From the NCBI GenBank assembly GCA_007570785.1, contig ML664183.1, positions 12,668,416 through 12,732,415 of the forward strand: a DNA stretch of 64,000 bases, given 5' to 3'. The translations under genes were made by a program, and so were the position numbers. This document shows positions 1-10,400 of the stretch, piece after piece; position 1 is the first letter of the stretch; each line of letters opens with the position of its first letter. The notes beneath the pieces are model-generated. The model had not been told where the DNA came from. It saw only the letters and a program-made list of their open reading frames with translations, and searched no databases. Source of the stretch: Antilocapra americana. Its lineage: Eukaryota; Chordata; Mammalia; Artiodactyla; Antilocapridae.

Positions 1-859
1 GTGGACCCAGGCGGGGGAAGGAGAGAGTGGGACAAATGGAGAGAGTAGTGTGAAAGCATATTCACTATCTCCATTTACTTTTCTCTGCGTTAGAACCTCT
101 AGAAGCCTCTATCCGGGCATCCTGTGCCAACACTTTCTTGCACCATCTCCTGGGCAGCTCCACTGCCCACCCACCCTCCCCCAGTGCACAAGTGCCTGAC
201 CCCTGAGGACACAGTATTATCATTTTTTTTATTATTATTATCACTATTATGGCTTTCCCTGGCTTTAAAAAAAAAAAGCTGAATTAAAACATCTGTCTTT
301 GGAGGGATGAGGGCAATGTATTAGGACTCTGGCAACACTGCCCTAAAACTCAGGATTTCCACCTGAAAGCTTAAATTTCCTGTATTGGAAGAAAATCTTA
401 GTCCTGATTGTGAGGTCTGAAGAATTGAGACTGACAATTTTCTGTTAATGGGGAAATAAACTGAATGAGGAAGGGTAATCTTGAGATGGAGGAAGAGGGA
501 ATAAATAAAAAGAAGTGGAGGTGGAGAGGTGAGAAGAGATAGAGGACACAAACTATTAAAAGTAAATTGTAAACAAATTTAATGGAGACAAACTGAACAG
601 GCATTTCTCAGTTCTGCAAGTATCTACGAATGGAGGGGGACGGGGGCGAGGATGGGGTTACCGTTAATCCTTTCTTGTCCTAGTGTTATGGAGTGCTGAG
701 TTTTTTTTCTTTTAAGATTTTGAATGATACCAAACTCTTCCAAATTAGAAAAAATAAATAAATTTTAAAAAACGTTTTTTAAGTGAGAAATGATCTTACT
801 AGCTGTCATCTGAAAATCGCTTGAAACTGGTAGTGACTTTTTTAGAAGTAGTCACAGAA

Positions 860-1240
860 GAGAAAGCGTTCGGACGAGTCGAAAACCTCTTAGCTATCGC
901 CGGATGCGCCAAAGTCAAGATCCTCCGCAGACAGGAAATGCCTTTGCCAGCCCCAAGGTCTCCTCCCGGCGGCCCTCTCTATTGTCTGGAGAGATTTGTG
1001 TACATCCGACTGAAGAGGTTTCCCTCCTGCAACTGCGAATCAAAGAGCTGCCTCAAAAGAAGGGACTCAGTGGGGACTTTCTAGCTTTTCTGGCTGACAC
1101 CTGGCGCCCACTGTGTACCAGGTACTGATGCTTCCGCTCAGGTGAGCCGCTCACCTCCCCGAGGAACTGAGGCTGCGAATTCAGCCCAAGGCCCCCAGCC
1201 AGCCAGGCGGGTGGAGGGGATTCGATTGCCCGAGGGTTCC
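860..1240. other. Minor CpG-enriched pocket in otherwise featureless flank
   Basis: Several CpGs (TTCGGACGAGTCGAAAAC, TCGCCGGATGCGCC, CTCCCGGCGGCC) sit in AT-rich surroundings. No gene is recognised. It may be a decayed regulatory element or a non-coding exon. Confidence 0.3.
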
Positions 1241-2959
1241 CCATAGCTACGTCTGAAGGGGTAGACTACATCGGTTCTGTAGAGTTTAGATGTCAGATAT
1301 TTTGGTAGGTGGGACGAATCTCCAAAGTGTTTCTCATTTGAATGCAGCAACAATATCAACAGAAACGTATCAAGGGATAAAAATCAGGTTAGAGAGATTC
1401 CAGCTGGAATTTCATGAACCCCAAAGAGATAAAAAGTAAACGTTAGTACAATATCTGGTTGGTTTTACTACAAAATACTGAATTCCTAACTAATTAGAAG
1501 CATCCTGAGTGTTATGTGGTTTTCCAAATTCTGTCCCATGTTGTCAGAATTCACATAAATATGACCTCCAGTCTCAGATTTAGAGGATCATTGATCATTA
1601 GATTTAAAAAAAATAAATCAAAAGGGTGAGTTTTTGAGTGCCTGCTGTCTTCTACAAGGTAGTATAACTGGAATGGGAATTTTGGTAAGTGTGTTCTGTC
1701 CCCAGCTAAATGCATTTCCCCCAAGTCTAGATACATTTTCTTAAATCTCTACCCTGCCCCCATTAACTAAAATGAATATTCACAGCAATGAAACCACACG
1801 CAAAAAAAGGTTGCCAGAAGTGTTGAAAGAGAATAGGTACTTTCACTATCAGAGATGGTTTCCTCTTTTCCCACAAGATGTCTTATCAGCTTTCACCCTG
1901 AGAAAACCATAAAAAGTACGAAAAAGAAACCTTATGCAATCGTTCTCTAAATAAAATACTATACAGCAAGGTAGTCATCCCTAAAAGTGATGTTGTTTAA
2001 AGAGTCAAAGTACATCATCCAACAAAATCAATATCCTATTAAGTTAGGAAGGGTTCTGAATATCAAAGACTGAACTGAATAACTTAAAGTATAAGTACAT
2101 GACCCAGGGGATTAATCACACACTGTCATGATGAAATTAGGGCAATTCTTCCAATCATTAACGTTTTGCTTACAAAATGTGCTTTTCTGTTTGTCTTTCT
2201 GCTAAATGATAACCGTTTTCAAGTTGAATCTCCTGATAAAAAGAGTTAAAAAACAAGACAGGAGTTGTGCTGTAAAGGTCATACATGCTGCTTCAACATG
2301 AAATAGCCAAAAGACAAACAAATGAAAAATGCCTGGATTGTAGGAAGAATTTGTAAATATTCATTGGCAATCTGCAATGGGACACTTTAGAAAACAGTTA
2401 ATGCCAACCTGTGTCCTGAGAATACTGTACTTCCTTCATGTAACACACTCTGGATTGTTAAAGACATGTTTAGGTTCAGAATAGGAACAACCTAAAGAGA
2501 ACTGGGAATAGCTTTAAATTGGAAAACAGCCTGGTTGCAGGGATTGTCTACTTTAAAATGAGAGTTTCATTCCTCAATTTTTCTAGTGTCAATCAATGCA
2601 TAAGCCTTTATTTCTCAGCTTGATAGTCACGATACAGTTATTCCCAAGAATAAACATTAACCAGAGGTTATCTCCAGGAGTGAAACACACACACACACTG
2701 ATTTCAGGACTGCCGTAATTCAATATTAGGCCCACAAGCCTCCTGTTCTCCCCAAACTCTGATACAGTCAGTCCTCTTTTCAAATGAGACTGACTATGAC
2801 CTTTGAAACTTTGATGAAACCTGTCAGGCAAGGTCAGGGAGCCTGGAACCTGACTGCTGAGGAGAAAGGAGACCCTCTGGCTGGATGTCTACTCTGGGCT
2901 CCAACACTGAGAACTGAGTTGGGAATTGGGAGGGTGGGGAAGGGCTGGTAGAGGTCATG

Positions 2960-3010
2960 TAGGCAACTAGACCATCTTCATTCAACAGATGAAGAAACTG
3001 AGGCCAAGAA
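2960..3010 (-). repeat. MIR SINE fragment
   Basis: ACAGATGAAGAAACTGAGGC is the reverse complement of the conserved MIR core. It is an ancient mammalian SINE. The rest of 1-3880 shows no gene or clear repeat to me. Confidence 0.6.
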
Positions 3011-4105
3011 CTAAATCTCCCACTGAAATCCTTAAGCTTCCAGGCCAATGCATACCCGTCTGCTTCAGAACCGAGGACAAATTTTCTCAGAAATTAAAAT
3101 TCACAGGTAATTCCAAAGGCCTTCCTGCAGTTTCAGGAGGCAAGAAGGTGTGACATCACCAAATGCACTGACTTTTTCACTCTCTTCACCTGAGTGCTCA
3201 TGTCTAGGGAGCCACTGCCCTGGTCAAGCCAGGCCAGGAGCAGAGTCACTCCTTCACAGGATCTCAGCCCAGAGGCACCCAAGTCCACAAAAACTAGAGA
3301 CCTCCAAGGAGGATCAGGCTAGAGGAAGAGATTTCTGGCCTCTCCCCTCACAGATCTCTGCTCATCATTTTCCTGGAATGACAGGAACCTGGTGGCTCAG
3401 TTAGGCAAGCAGCTGAACTGGCAATACCTGGGCCAGTCAGAAACCTCTGCCCACCCTTCTTCTCAGCCCCATACCCACCCTCAGCTCAGCACTTCATTGC
3501 TCCCCAGCTCACAATACCTCTTCCTCAGCCCTGCTCCCTCCTCAACCATCGAAATGCCTCCCATCTTCCCTTTCCGTGCTCCTCAAAGCTGCCAGTCTCC
3601 TGCTCCCTCTAGGGCAGGAACTGTCGGGAGAAGGGGAGCAGGAGAAAGGGCGAGGGAGGATCACGGGTTTCACCTGCTTCTTTCACACAGGAAGTACCTT
3701 AGAACCCCTGACCAGCAGCTTGGACAGCATCTGGGTACTTGTTAGAGGGCAAATTCTCTGACCCATCCCAGACCTACTCAAATCAGAAAGTCTGGGGATG
3801 GGGTGGGCAACGAGTCCCAACAAGGTCCGCGGGAGATTCTGAAGCTCACTGAAGAGTGAGAACCGTTGTCTTGGCACACACTACTTTTCCCCCATGCCGC
3901 CTACCGGCCAGGGCCCCCCAGCCCTCTAAGAGGACCCCCAGCATGGACTCGGCCGCCAAGGGATGACGCATGTTGACTCAGGCGGGTCAAGGACGGCGTC
4001 CCCGCGAGCCAAGGTGAATCGATGGCGTTCCGCTGCGGCGGCGGCGCAGCTGCTCTCCCTGCCGCCTGGCGCGTCCGGGGCTCGGGTCCGCAGCGGGCCT
4101 TTCCC

Positions 4106-4175
4106 GCTGCTCCAGACACACTCACACTCACACACATACACACACTCAGGCCACACACACACACACGCTGCTCCA

Positions 4176-4208
<33 letters not shown>

Positions 4209-4274
4209 NNNNNNNNNNCACACACACACACACACACACACGCTGCTCCAGACACACTCACACACTCTCAGGCC
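4106..4274. repeat. Compound CA microsatellite/minisatellite
   Basis: Three copies of GCTGCTCCAGACACAC (4106, 4167, 4242) are separated by CA tracts of different lengths, with CTCAGGCC flanks at 4145 and 4267. The true length is unknown because of the internal N gap. Confidence 0.9.
4209..4218. other. Assembly gap (10 N) in CA repeat
   Basis: Ten ambiguous bases inside a pure CA tract, marking an unresolved repeat length. Confidence 0.99.
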
Positions 4275-4509
4275 CCAGCGAACCCAGTGTGGGAAAGGCC
4301 CACATCTACCTTCCAGGTAGGTGCTCGCCACCGGTCGCAGCCCAGAACCGCCTTCCAGAGTCGCCAGAAGCCGAGAGACGCGCAGCCAGACGCTCCAGAC
4401 GCCCCTGCCCCCGCCCCTGCCCCCGCCCCAGCGCCCAGCCAAGCATCCCAGGCGCTGTAAGATAAGGGGTGGGTTTGTTCAAATCCAAGAATGAGAGGTT
4501 CAACGAGGT

Positions 4510-5380
4510 CAGTCGTCCCGCCAACGTATTTATTTTATAGACAAGTTACTCATTTAAAAAAAAAATTTTGGCTATTTTTTTTACAGTGAACAATTATATA
4601 TACACACATTATAAACATTGTTTAATATAAAACATATCTACAATCTACTTACATTTAATTAACCAGCTACTTCTAGTTCATCTGTGATTAACGTTAGTCA
4701 CTGATGAGTCAGTTTCTCTGCTTGAACTGGGCTGCACTATCCCCTTAACACCTCAGTCAAACAGGTACTAAGTGATAGCACAAAACAAGCATTCGATTAT
4801 CAACTATATATGTCTTTCTGACAAAAAGATACATACATCCCCCGAGAGAAGAACTCAGAGATAGCTTTGGATTTAAGGCAATACTATAAGAATGTAATGT
4901 ATAAGTAACATTTCTTTAAAATATTCCAAGGCTGCCTGAATTGTGGGCCCCCTTTCCAAGGCATACCTCTGGATCTGGGATGCTCCTTTGCTTTTCCATT
5001 CAGTAGGATGTAGAAACCAATTATAGAAAAGTCATTCAAGAACCTCCTATTAAAATCTTTAAAGTTATAACTTAAAAATTTAACCAAAAAGTTCAAAATT
5101 ACTTTTTATAAATAGAAAAAACAAATTTTTTTTTTAAAAAAAGGGGGTGAATTTTATCAGGGAAGACTCCCTTTATCATACAATCTAAAATCAGTATATA
5201 AACTATTTAAGTAAAAATCAAAGTTTCAATGTGAGTTTCTTACTTAGTCAGTGCACCAAATATTTTAGATTTCCAGAATACCAGAAAATTTATTCTCTCT
5301 CTCATATAGTTTTCAGGTTCATCCAAGGAGATTTCCTGTAGCAAATCCCAGTTTTCTGAACACACCAATGTCAGTGGTCA
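4510..5380 (-). other. HHEX: HHEX 3' untranslated region
   Basis: AT-rich sequence from the stop codon to shortly past an AATAAA on the minus strand (4534-4529). The length of about 870 nt is in line with the roughly 1.7-kb HHEX mRNA of other mammals. No SINE or LINE interrupts it. A TGATGAGTCAG motif (AP-1/Maf-like) lies near 4702. The exact cleavage point is inferred. Confidence 0.7.
4529..4534 (-). promoter_or_regulatory. HHEX: HHEX polyadenylation signal AATAAA
   Basis: Canonical AATAAA on the minus strand about 850 nt after the stop codon, followed downstream on that strand by GT-containing sequence. It is the best-placed signal before the sequence turns GC-rich below 4460. Confidence 0.65.
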
Positions 5381-5599
5381 TCATCCAGCGTTAAAATAGC
5401 CTTTATCGCCTTCGATGTCCACTTCCTGATCAGAATCCTCTGAAATCTCTGATTCAAGGTCTTCCTGAGAGACAGGGGAGGGTGAACACTGAGAGCTATC
5501 CAAAGCACCTTTATTCTGTTCACTAGGCAAGTCTTGCCTCTGGTCGCAAGAATTGTCCAAACTTTCCAGTTCTTCCTTTTTATTGTTTTGAGGGTTCTC
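5381..5599 (-). CDS. HHEX: HHEX coding exon 4 (acidic C-terminus and stop)
   Basis: 219 nt from acceptor TTTTAG to TGA at 5383-5381. It encodes 72 residues starting [14 protein letters not shown] and ending GDKGYFNAG. The tail is rich in Asp, Glu and Ser, matching the acidic C-terminal region of HHEX in other mammals. Confidence 0.95.
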   Translation of the reverse strand, partial: ENPQNNKKEELESLDNSCDQRQDLPSEQNKGALDSSQCSPSPVSQEDLESEISEDSDQEVDIEGDKGYFNAG

Positions 5600-8500
5600 C
5601 TAAAAGAAGAGGATGAAATGGAGATTGGTGGGATGACAAAATATGGAGAAATGAGAGGTATAAATCAAATGTCTTTTCAACTTTCATCATCTTTTTTTAA
5701 TTTTTAGTTTATCAAGTGCTTTCAGGTATAATATTATTATTCAGAAAATATGTATTTATGCTTCTTTCTTACTTGGAAGGTAAAGTTCCTGTCATATCAG
5801 AGAACAGTTATAGTCTTCCTGCCAGATAAGAACAACTAACCACAAATGTGTCTGTAAATGTATTATATCAAATGAATACTTAACTCCAGCCCAGACCTAG
5901 GGTATCAAGGTTCTTAAAAGTTTAGGAAGAAAAAGAAATCAGATCACTACAGATACACACTACCTTTATTCTTCAAATATTTAAACCTTGCAAATTAACA
6001 AAAGTCTTTTAGACATTTAAAAAATACGAATGCTAAATAATGCAGTAAGGATAAAGCTTCAAAATTATTAGACTGAATTGTTTTTTATGCATTTTCTGGA
6101 CTAAGTTTACAAACATATACACACATAAATATGTGTAGCAAGTTATATAATCATGGCTAAGAAAAATGAAGAGTTGAAGAATGTTGCCAACTGAAAAGGG
6201 AGACAACTATAATTTACTTAAAATCTGGAGGAAATTTCTTGAAAATATTCCCTTATTACATAGGAACCACTAGTTTTAAAGTCCCTGATAAACTACTTTT
6301 GACCAAGAACTAAGTAAGTTAGTAAATTTTTAATCCCATTTTTGTCTAAAATGCACATAAATACTAAAGAAAACTATGATATACTGCTAAAGTTTTTTTT
6401 TTTTTCTAAAGCAAGACTATAGAATAATAGATTTACCAAGCTTACAACTATGCAATAAGTTACAAGGCTCAGATATTGAGAGGAAACGCTACAGTTTTAA
6501 AACTGTGTTATGGGAATTTTATTTTGTTTTAAAGTGTTTTTTGGTAACATTATTATTTTTAATGAAAAAGTTATGATTGCTAAATTTGAAAATGCATACT
6601 GCTTTTAATTTCCCTATTCACTTCAAAAAAATTTATTTATTATAAAGTATATAAACTGGTAAGTGAAAAATTCATCGTTTGTCAGATAACTTTGGAGAAA
6701 ATATCTGATTAGGACATCAAAAACAAATCTTTAGCTCTAAGTCAACAGAGCTTCTTTAAAAACTGAATTAGCCTTTACTTTTTATCACATATTACGTAAC
6801 AAGGTCACTGGAAGAAAGACTGTTAGAAGGTTTAAGCTACTTTCCAAACAGGCTTGGATAGTCTCTTGCTGTTTTTATGTTCATTTTAAGAGTTAGAATT
6901 AGAGGGAAAATAATTTTTAAACTCTTTGATATTTAATTCTTCTAAAAAACAGCGCAAACAAGACTTAAAGGTGTTTATTTCCTTATATTTACCCTTGAGC
7001 TCTGCCTGGTTTTATTATGGCTGTGTAAATAAAAGAAACAATTTTCTCCCAAAGATAACTGCTTAAGTCATTTACTGTCAATTACTTTATCTTTCCTGCG
7101 TTAATTAGATAAACAACATATGGGGTTTATAAAACAATTAGCTGGGAGTTTTACTAGCCAGTGTGTGAAAACCCAAGCATAATTGATATAGGAACTGCAT
7201 TAGGTGCTTTTAGCATTACTGCCGCCTGAACAACTCATCCTGAATTTCAGCAGGACTATTTGCCTTTTTAATCAAGGTGAAGAGGTTAAATAGTTCCTCA
7301 AATGACTTTTGCATACAACCTACAACAGGCCCCGCATTGAGATAACATGGTAAAAATATTTATTTCCATAGAAACAGAACCATGTCAATACCTGTTTTAG
7401 TCTTCTCCATTTAGCCCGTCGATTCTGAAACCAGGTTTTGACCTACAGAAAAGACAGAAAGAAAACTTGCCACGAGTCCAGAATCCCAAGGGAAGAAGTT
7501 CAGGAGCTTCCGAGACAAACAGCTGTCGGTCGCCTCACTGTCTCCCTTCTACCCCGAGACCCGGCCCCAGTCGCGGGGCGACTCACCTGCCTCTCGCTAA
7601 GCTGCAGCATCTTGGCCAGCCGCTTCCTCTCGGGTGGGGAGAGGTATTTCTGGGTCTCAAACTTCTTCTCCAGCTCGATAGTCTGGTCGTTGGAGAACCT
7701 CACCTGGCCGCCTTTCCTTTTATGCAGAGGCCTCTGCAGGAAAGGGCTCCAGAGCAGGGGTTTGCCTGTGAGTCAGAGTGTCTTGGTCAGAGGCGGCCTT
7801 GAAGCCGCCCGGCCCACCCGCAGACCTGCCTGCACTGGTTGGGGGTGGGGGGGTGGGGGTGACAAAGAAGGGGAGGGGTGGCTGCTGGGCACTCAATCAG
7901 ATTCACATATACCCGTTGAGACGTGGACCAAACAGGCTCCCACCAATACACATCACACCCGGAGACACAGAAACATCCAGAGTCACACATTTACACTGCA
8001 TATGCACGAAGATCACATTCATATGCCCACAGACCCACACAATCATCACACCCAGAGCTAGATAGAATCATTTTGATCCCCCAAAGAATATCGACTATAG
8101 GTTGAGCTTAAAAGACCATAACCTCTTTAACCAGTCGCTCTCAGAATGGATACACAACGAACTTTTTTAGCCTAGAGGACCTGCAGAGGGGTTCTCTCCC
8201 TTGGCGAACCACACTTTCCAAAAACCCGTGTGTGCGTTACGTTGGGGGGAGAGGGTCTGTCACACTAGCCAAAGCGTCGCAGCCAGGGGCCGGCAGCTTG
8301 GCGACCAGGGAAGCCCGCCGGCTCAGGCGGTGAGTGTCAGTGAAGCTTCCAATCCTTGCTGGAGGGCGCAGGGCCCCCTCTGATTTCACACCCGGCCGGC
8401 GGGGGCGGCCAGTTAAAGCCACCCCGTGGGCTATGGCAACATTTCCGTCAATGTGTTTCCTGTTGGTCTATCTCGAAAAACCCTTTGCTTCCTCCTGCGT

Positions 8501-10240
8501 AGTCCCGAGGAAACCCAGGGCGCGCTCTGAAAACGTTTGCCCCCAGGCTCGCCCGACCGAGTGTCTCCCTCCGGCCCCAGCAGGCGAACAGAGCCACACC
8601 GGGCCTGCAGCATCAGACCTTCGAGGATGGAATCAAAAACACAAATATAATTCCCCTCGATATAAAATATAATTCCCATCTCTAGAGCGATGAGAAAGGA
8701 AGGTGGAGAACTGAACGAGGGCTCACACCATAATACTGATAACACGAAACAGTCAATTAATTAAAATGTCAGTTATCTCCAGGTTGTCTACATAAGCTGC
8801 CAGTAACAGAGTGTAGACTTATAAGGCTGGTGGGCCAAGGCAAGGAGTTGCGTTTTCTGTACCGGAGGCTTCAGAAGCCCCGAGGCCCCAAGGGCCACCG
8901 GGTGCGGATCACAGGTGGCTCATTTCTTAGGCCGCGCACTGAGGGGACAGGTCCCGCAAACTTCGTTCGGCCAACGTGTCCGCGCTGCCCGCCCTACTCC
9001 AAAGACGGGTGGGTCAGTCAGTCCGTCTGTCCATCGGCCTGCAGGTCTGCGCTAAACGCTTTGAAAGCGGGCAATTTTTTTTTTTTTTTTCGGGTTTTTT
9101 TTACCACCCGAATTCAAACTGTGGAAAAAAACACCCAAAAAAAAAAAAAAAAAAAAAAAGGAAGCAACTGGTTATTTTAGCTGCCATAAAGTCACATCCC
9201 ACACAGAGGAAATGAACAATATCAGAAAAACGGATCCCGGCTATCAGAAGTCGAGTGTTTCCTGAATTTGTCTGTATTGAGGATGTCGATAAAATAATCA
9301 GCAGCGTGCACTACTCCGGGGGAAGGGTCTGCTTCATGCAGCCAGGAAAACACTTAACAGCTTCTGAAACCAGATTTACTCCTATCGAGAACTCAAGATT
9401 TCCTGTATGAACGGAAAGGGTCAGGCTCTTTCACTGCACAAGCTTGTTGAACCAGGTCCAACCCCGTAACCACCCGGGGTCCGACAGCTATCCCTGCCCC
9501 TCAGGAGCGGCCCGAGGCGCCTTGGCACTGCCTTCCCGGTCCCTCCAGCTAAGGGAGCCTCCCAACCCCAGGGAGACAAGCGCCCCCAGGGCTCCTTCGG
9601 CCGTCGGCCCGGCCTGGCCCGCGCGCCCCGACGCCTGCAAGGTGCAGGAAAACCAATCTGAGTCACGGTGCGGTCAGTCTGGGCTGCGCGCCGCCGGGGC
9701 CCGCGCCTCCGGTCCCCCGCGCGCGCCCGACAGCCGCTTTCCAATCGCTTTTGCCACAACTTTCTATTGCCTCCCCCTCCGCCCCCGCCGCCTCCAGGGC
9801 GCTGCCACCTGCCGGGTGGCGCCTTCCTCACCGCCGTCCCGGCTCGGCCCCGCCGTGACCCCGGCCGCCTTACCCAAGGGGTCGTGGCGGAGCAGGGCGT
9901 GCGTGTAGTCGTTCACCGACCGCGGGAAGGGGTACAGGGGGCCCCCGAAGCCGCCGGGTCCGTAGGCGGCGGCCAGCGCGGCGGCTGAGTGGTGCGAGAA
10001 GGCGGGGTGGATCGGCGTGGGCTCGTACACCGGGGCCCGGTAGGAGGACACGAGGCTGGTGAAGGAGGAGTTGGGGGACGGCAGCGTGGGCGTGGGGGTG
10101 GGCGCGGCGGGCCCGCGACCCAGGATGTCCTCGATGTAGAACGGCGTCGGGTGCGCTGGTTGCAGCAGCGGCGTGGGCGCGTACAGCGGCACCCCCACGG
10201 CGCCCGCCGCCGTCGCCGGCCCGGGGTGCGGGTACTGCAT
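5381..10240 (-). CDS. HHEX: HHEX, haematopoietically expressed homeobox protein (4 coding exons)
   Basis: Coding exons on the minus strand are 10240-9874, 7765-7587, 7442-7392 and 5599-5381, which join to 816 nt (271 residues plus TGA). The known role is a nuclear homeodomain transcription factor, mainly a repressor, in liver, thyroid, pancreas, endothelial and blood development. Seen in sequence: a proline- and alanine-rich N-terminus (about residues 1-137, starting MQYPHPGP), a homeodomain at about 138-197 whose recognition helix carries WFQNRR (186-191), and an acidic serine-rich tail ending YFNAG. All introns are GT-AG and all phases fit. Human HHEX has 270 residues; the extra residue here appears to be in the proline/alanine stretch near residue 10. 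The ATG lies in a CpG island, and the next gene upstream on the same strand is KIF11. There is no frameshift or stop. Identity is very secure. Confidence 0.97.
5600..7391 (-). other. HHEX: HHEX intron 3, AT-rich and repeat-free
   Basis: A 1.8-kb intron in which I recognise no SINE or LINE, in contrast to the repeat-packed DNA outside HHEX. A dense cluster of transcription-factor motifs lies at 7025-7122. Lack of repeats together with motif clustering fits retained regulatory function. Confidence 0.7.
7025..7122. promoter_or_regulatory. Candidate HHEX intronic enhancer
   Basis: Motifs in about 100 bp: FOX-type GTAAATA (7025-7031), GATA AGATAA (7053-7058), MYB-like TAACTG (7056-7061), reverse GATA TTATCT (7087-7092), ETS TTCCTG (7093-7098), homeodomain TTAATTAG (7101-7108), GATA AGATAA (7107-7112) and E-box CATATG (7117-7122). 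I recall, unverified, reports of a mouse Hhex blood/endothelial enhancer in this intron. Function here is inference. Confidence 0.5.
7392..7442 (-). CDS. HHEX: HHEX coding exon 3 (recognition helix)
   Basis: A 51-nt exon encoding 17 residues, [17 protein letters not shown], the DNA-contacting third helix with the invariant homeodomain W, F, N and R residues. The acceptor is CTGTAG before 7442 and the donor is GTATTG after 7392. Phase is zero on both sides. It is too short to be seen as an independent open frame. Confidence 0.95.
7587..7765 (-). CDS. HHEX: HHEX coding exon 2 (homeodomain, first two thirds)
   Basis: 179 nt between acceptor CACAG (7770-7766) and donor GTGAGT (7586-7581). It begins by completing the glycine from exon 1 (GKPLLWSPF) and runs through homeodomain helices 1 and 2 to LQLSERQ. 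The split of the recognition helix between exons 2 and 3 is the usual HHEX gene structure. Confidence 0.95.
7766..9873 (-). other. HHEX: HHEX intron 1
   Basis: A 2.1-kb intron with no recognised interspersed repeat apart from a long T/A tract pair (9075-9159) and a G-run block (7841-7859). GC-rich patches at about 8280-8600 and 8880-9060 suggest regulatory DNA continuing from the CpG island. Confidence 0.8.
9075..9159. repeat. T-tract/A-tract inverted repeat in HHEX intron 1
   Basis: T16 (9075-9090), CGGG, T8, ACCAC, a 13-nt loop, GTGG, A7, CACCC, A23 (9137-9159). The arms are complementary over about 31 pairs with two bulges and one mismatch. Confidence 0.85.
9874..10240 (-). CDS. HHEX: HHEX coding exon 1
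   Basis: 367 nt starting at ATG and ending one base into a glycine codon before donor GTAAGG (9873-9868). It encodes residues 1-122 plus one base: the proline-rich N-terminal repression and oligomerisation region, ending with HDPLG. The reading frame continues into the intron as a meaningless extension, so the donor rather than the open frame sets the exon end. Confidence 0.95.
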
Positions 10241-10400
10241 GGCTGCGCCGCGCTCCGGCCCCTCGGAGAGCTGCCGGCCCGCGCCGCGGCGCTACATTTA
10301 TCCGCGCTCCGCGCTCCCGGCGATAGGCTCCGCCGGCCGCGGGGTGGGGCCGCGCTCTCTGGCCCCTTCCTGCCGCCGGGCCCTGCGGCCAATGGCGCCG
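10241..10400 (-). promoter_or_regulatory. HHEX: HHEX 5'UTR and core promoter
   Basis: On the minus strand a TATA-like ATAAAT (10301-10296) lies about 60 bp upstream of the ATG, and a CCAAT box in inverted form (CCAAT on plus, 10389-10393) about 90 bp further upstream. The intervening DNA is GC-rich with GC-box-like runs such as CCCCACCCCG. A TATA-like box this close to the ATG implies a very short 5'UTR. The transcription start is inferred, not seen. Confidence 0.6.

Larger units (their letters stand above)
3890..4465. promoter_or_regulatory. CpG-rich block just downstream of HHEX
   Basis: GC-rich, CpG-dense DNA (for example GCGGCGGCGGCGCAGC near 4035) starting about 50 bp beyond the HHEX poly(A) site. 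It is interrupted by a CA-rich compound repeat and carries a TGACTCA AP-1 site at 3973-3979. It could be a promoter for an antisense or downstream transcript. Open frames across it are low-complexity CACACA translations. Confidence 0.5.

Noticed and set aside
3926..4460. Open frames of 100-165 codons rich in Thr-His or Cys-Val
   Set aside because: They are translations of the CA microsatellite and run through the N gap; not genes.
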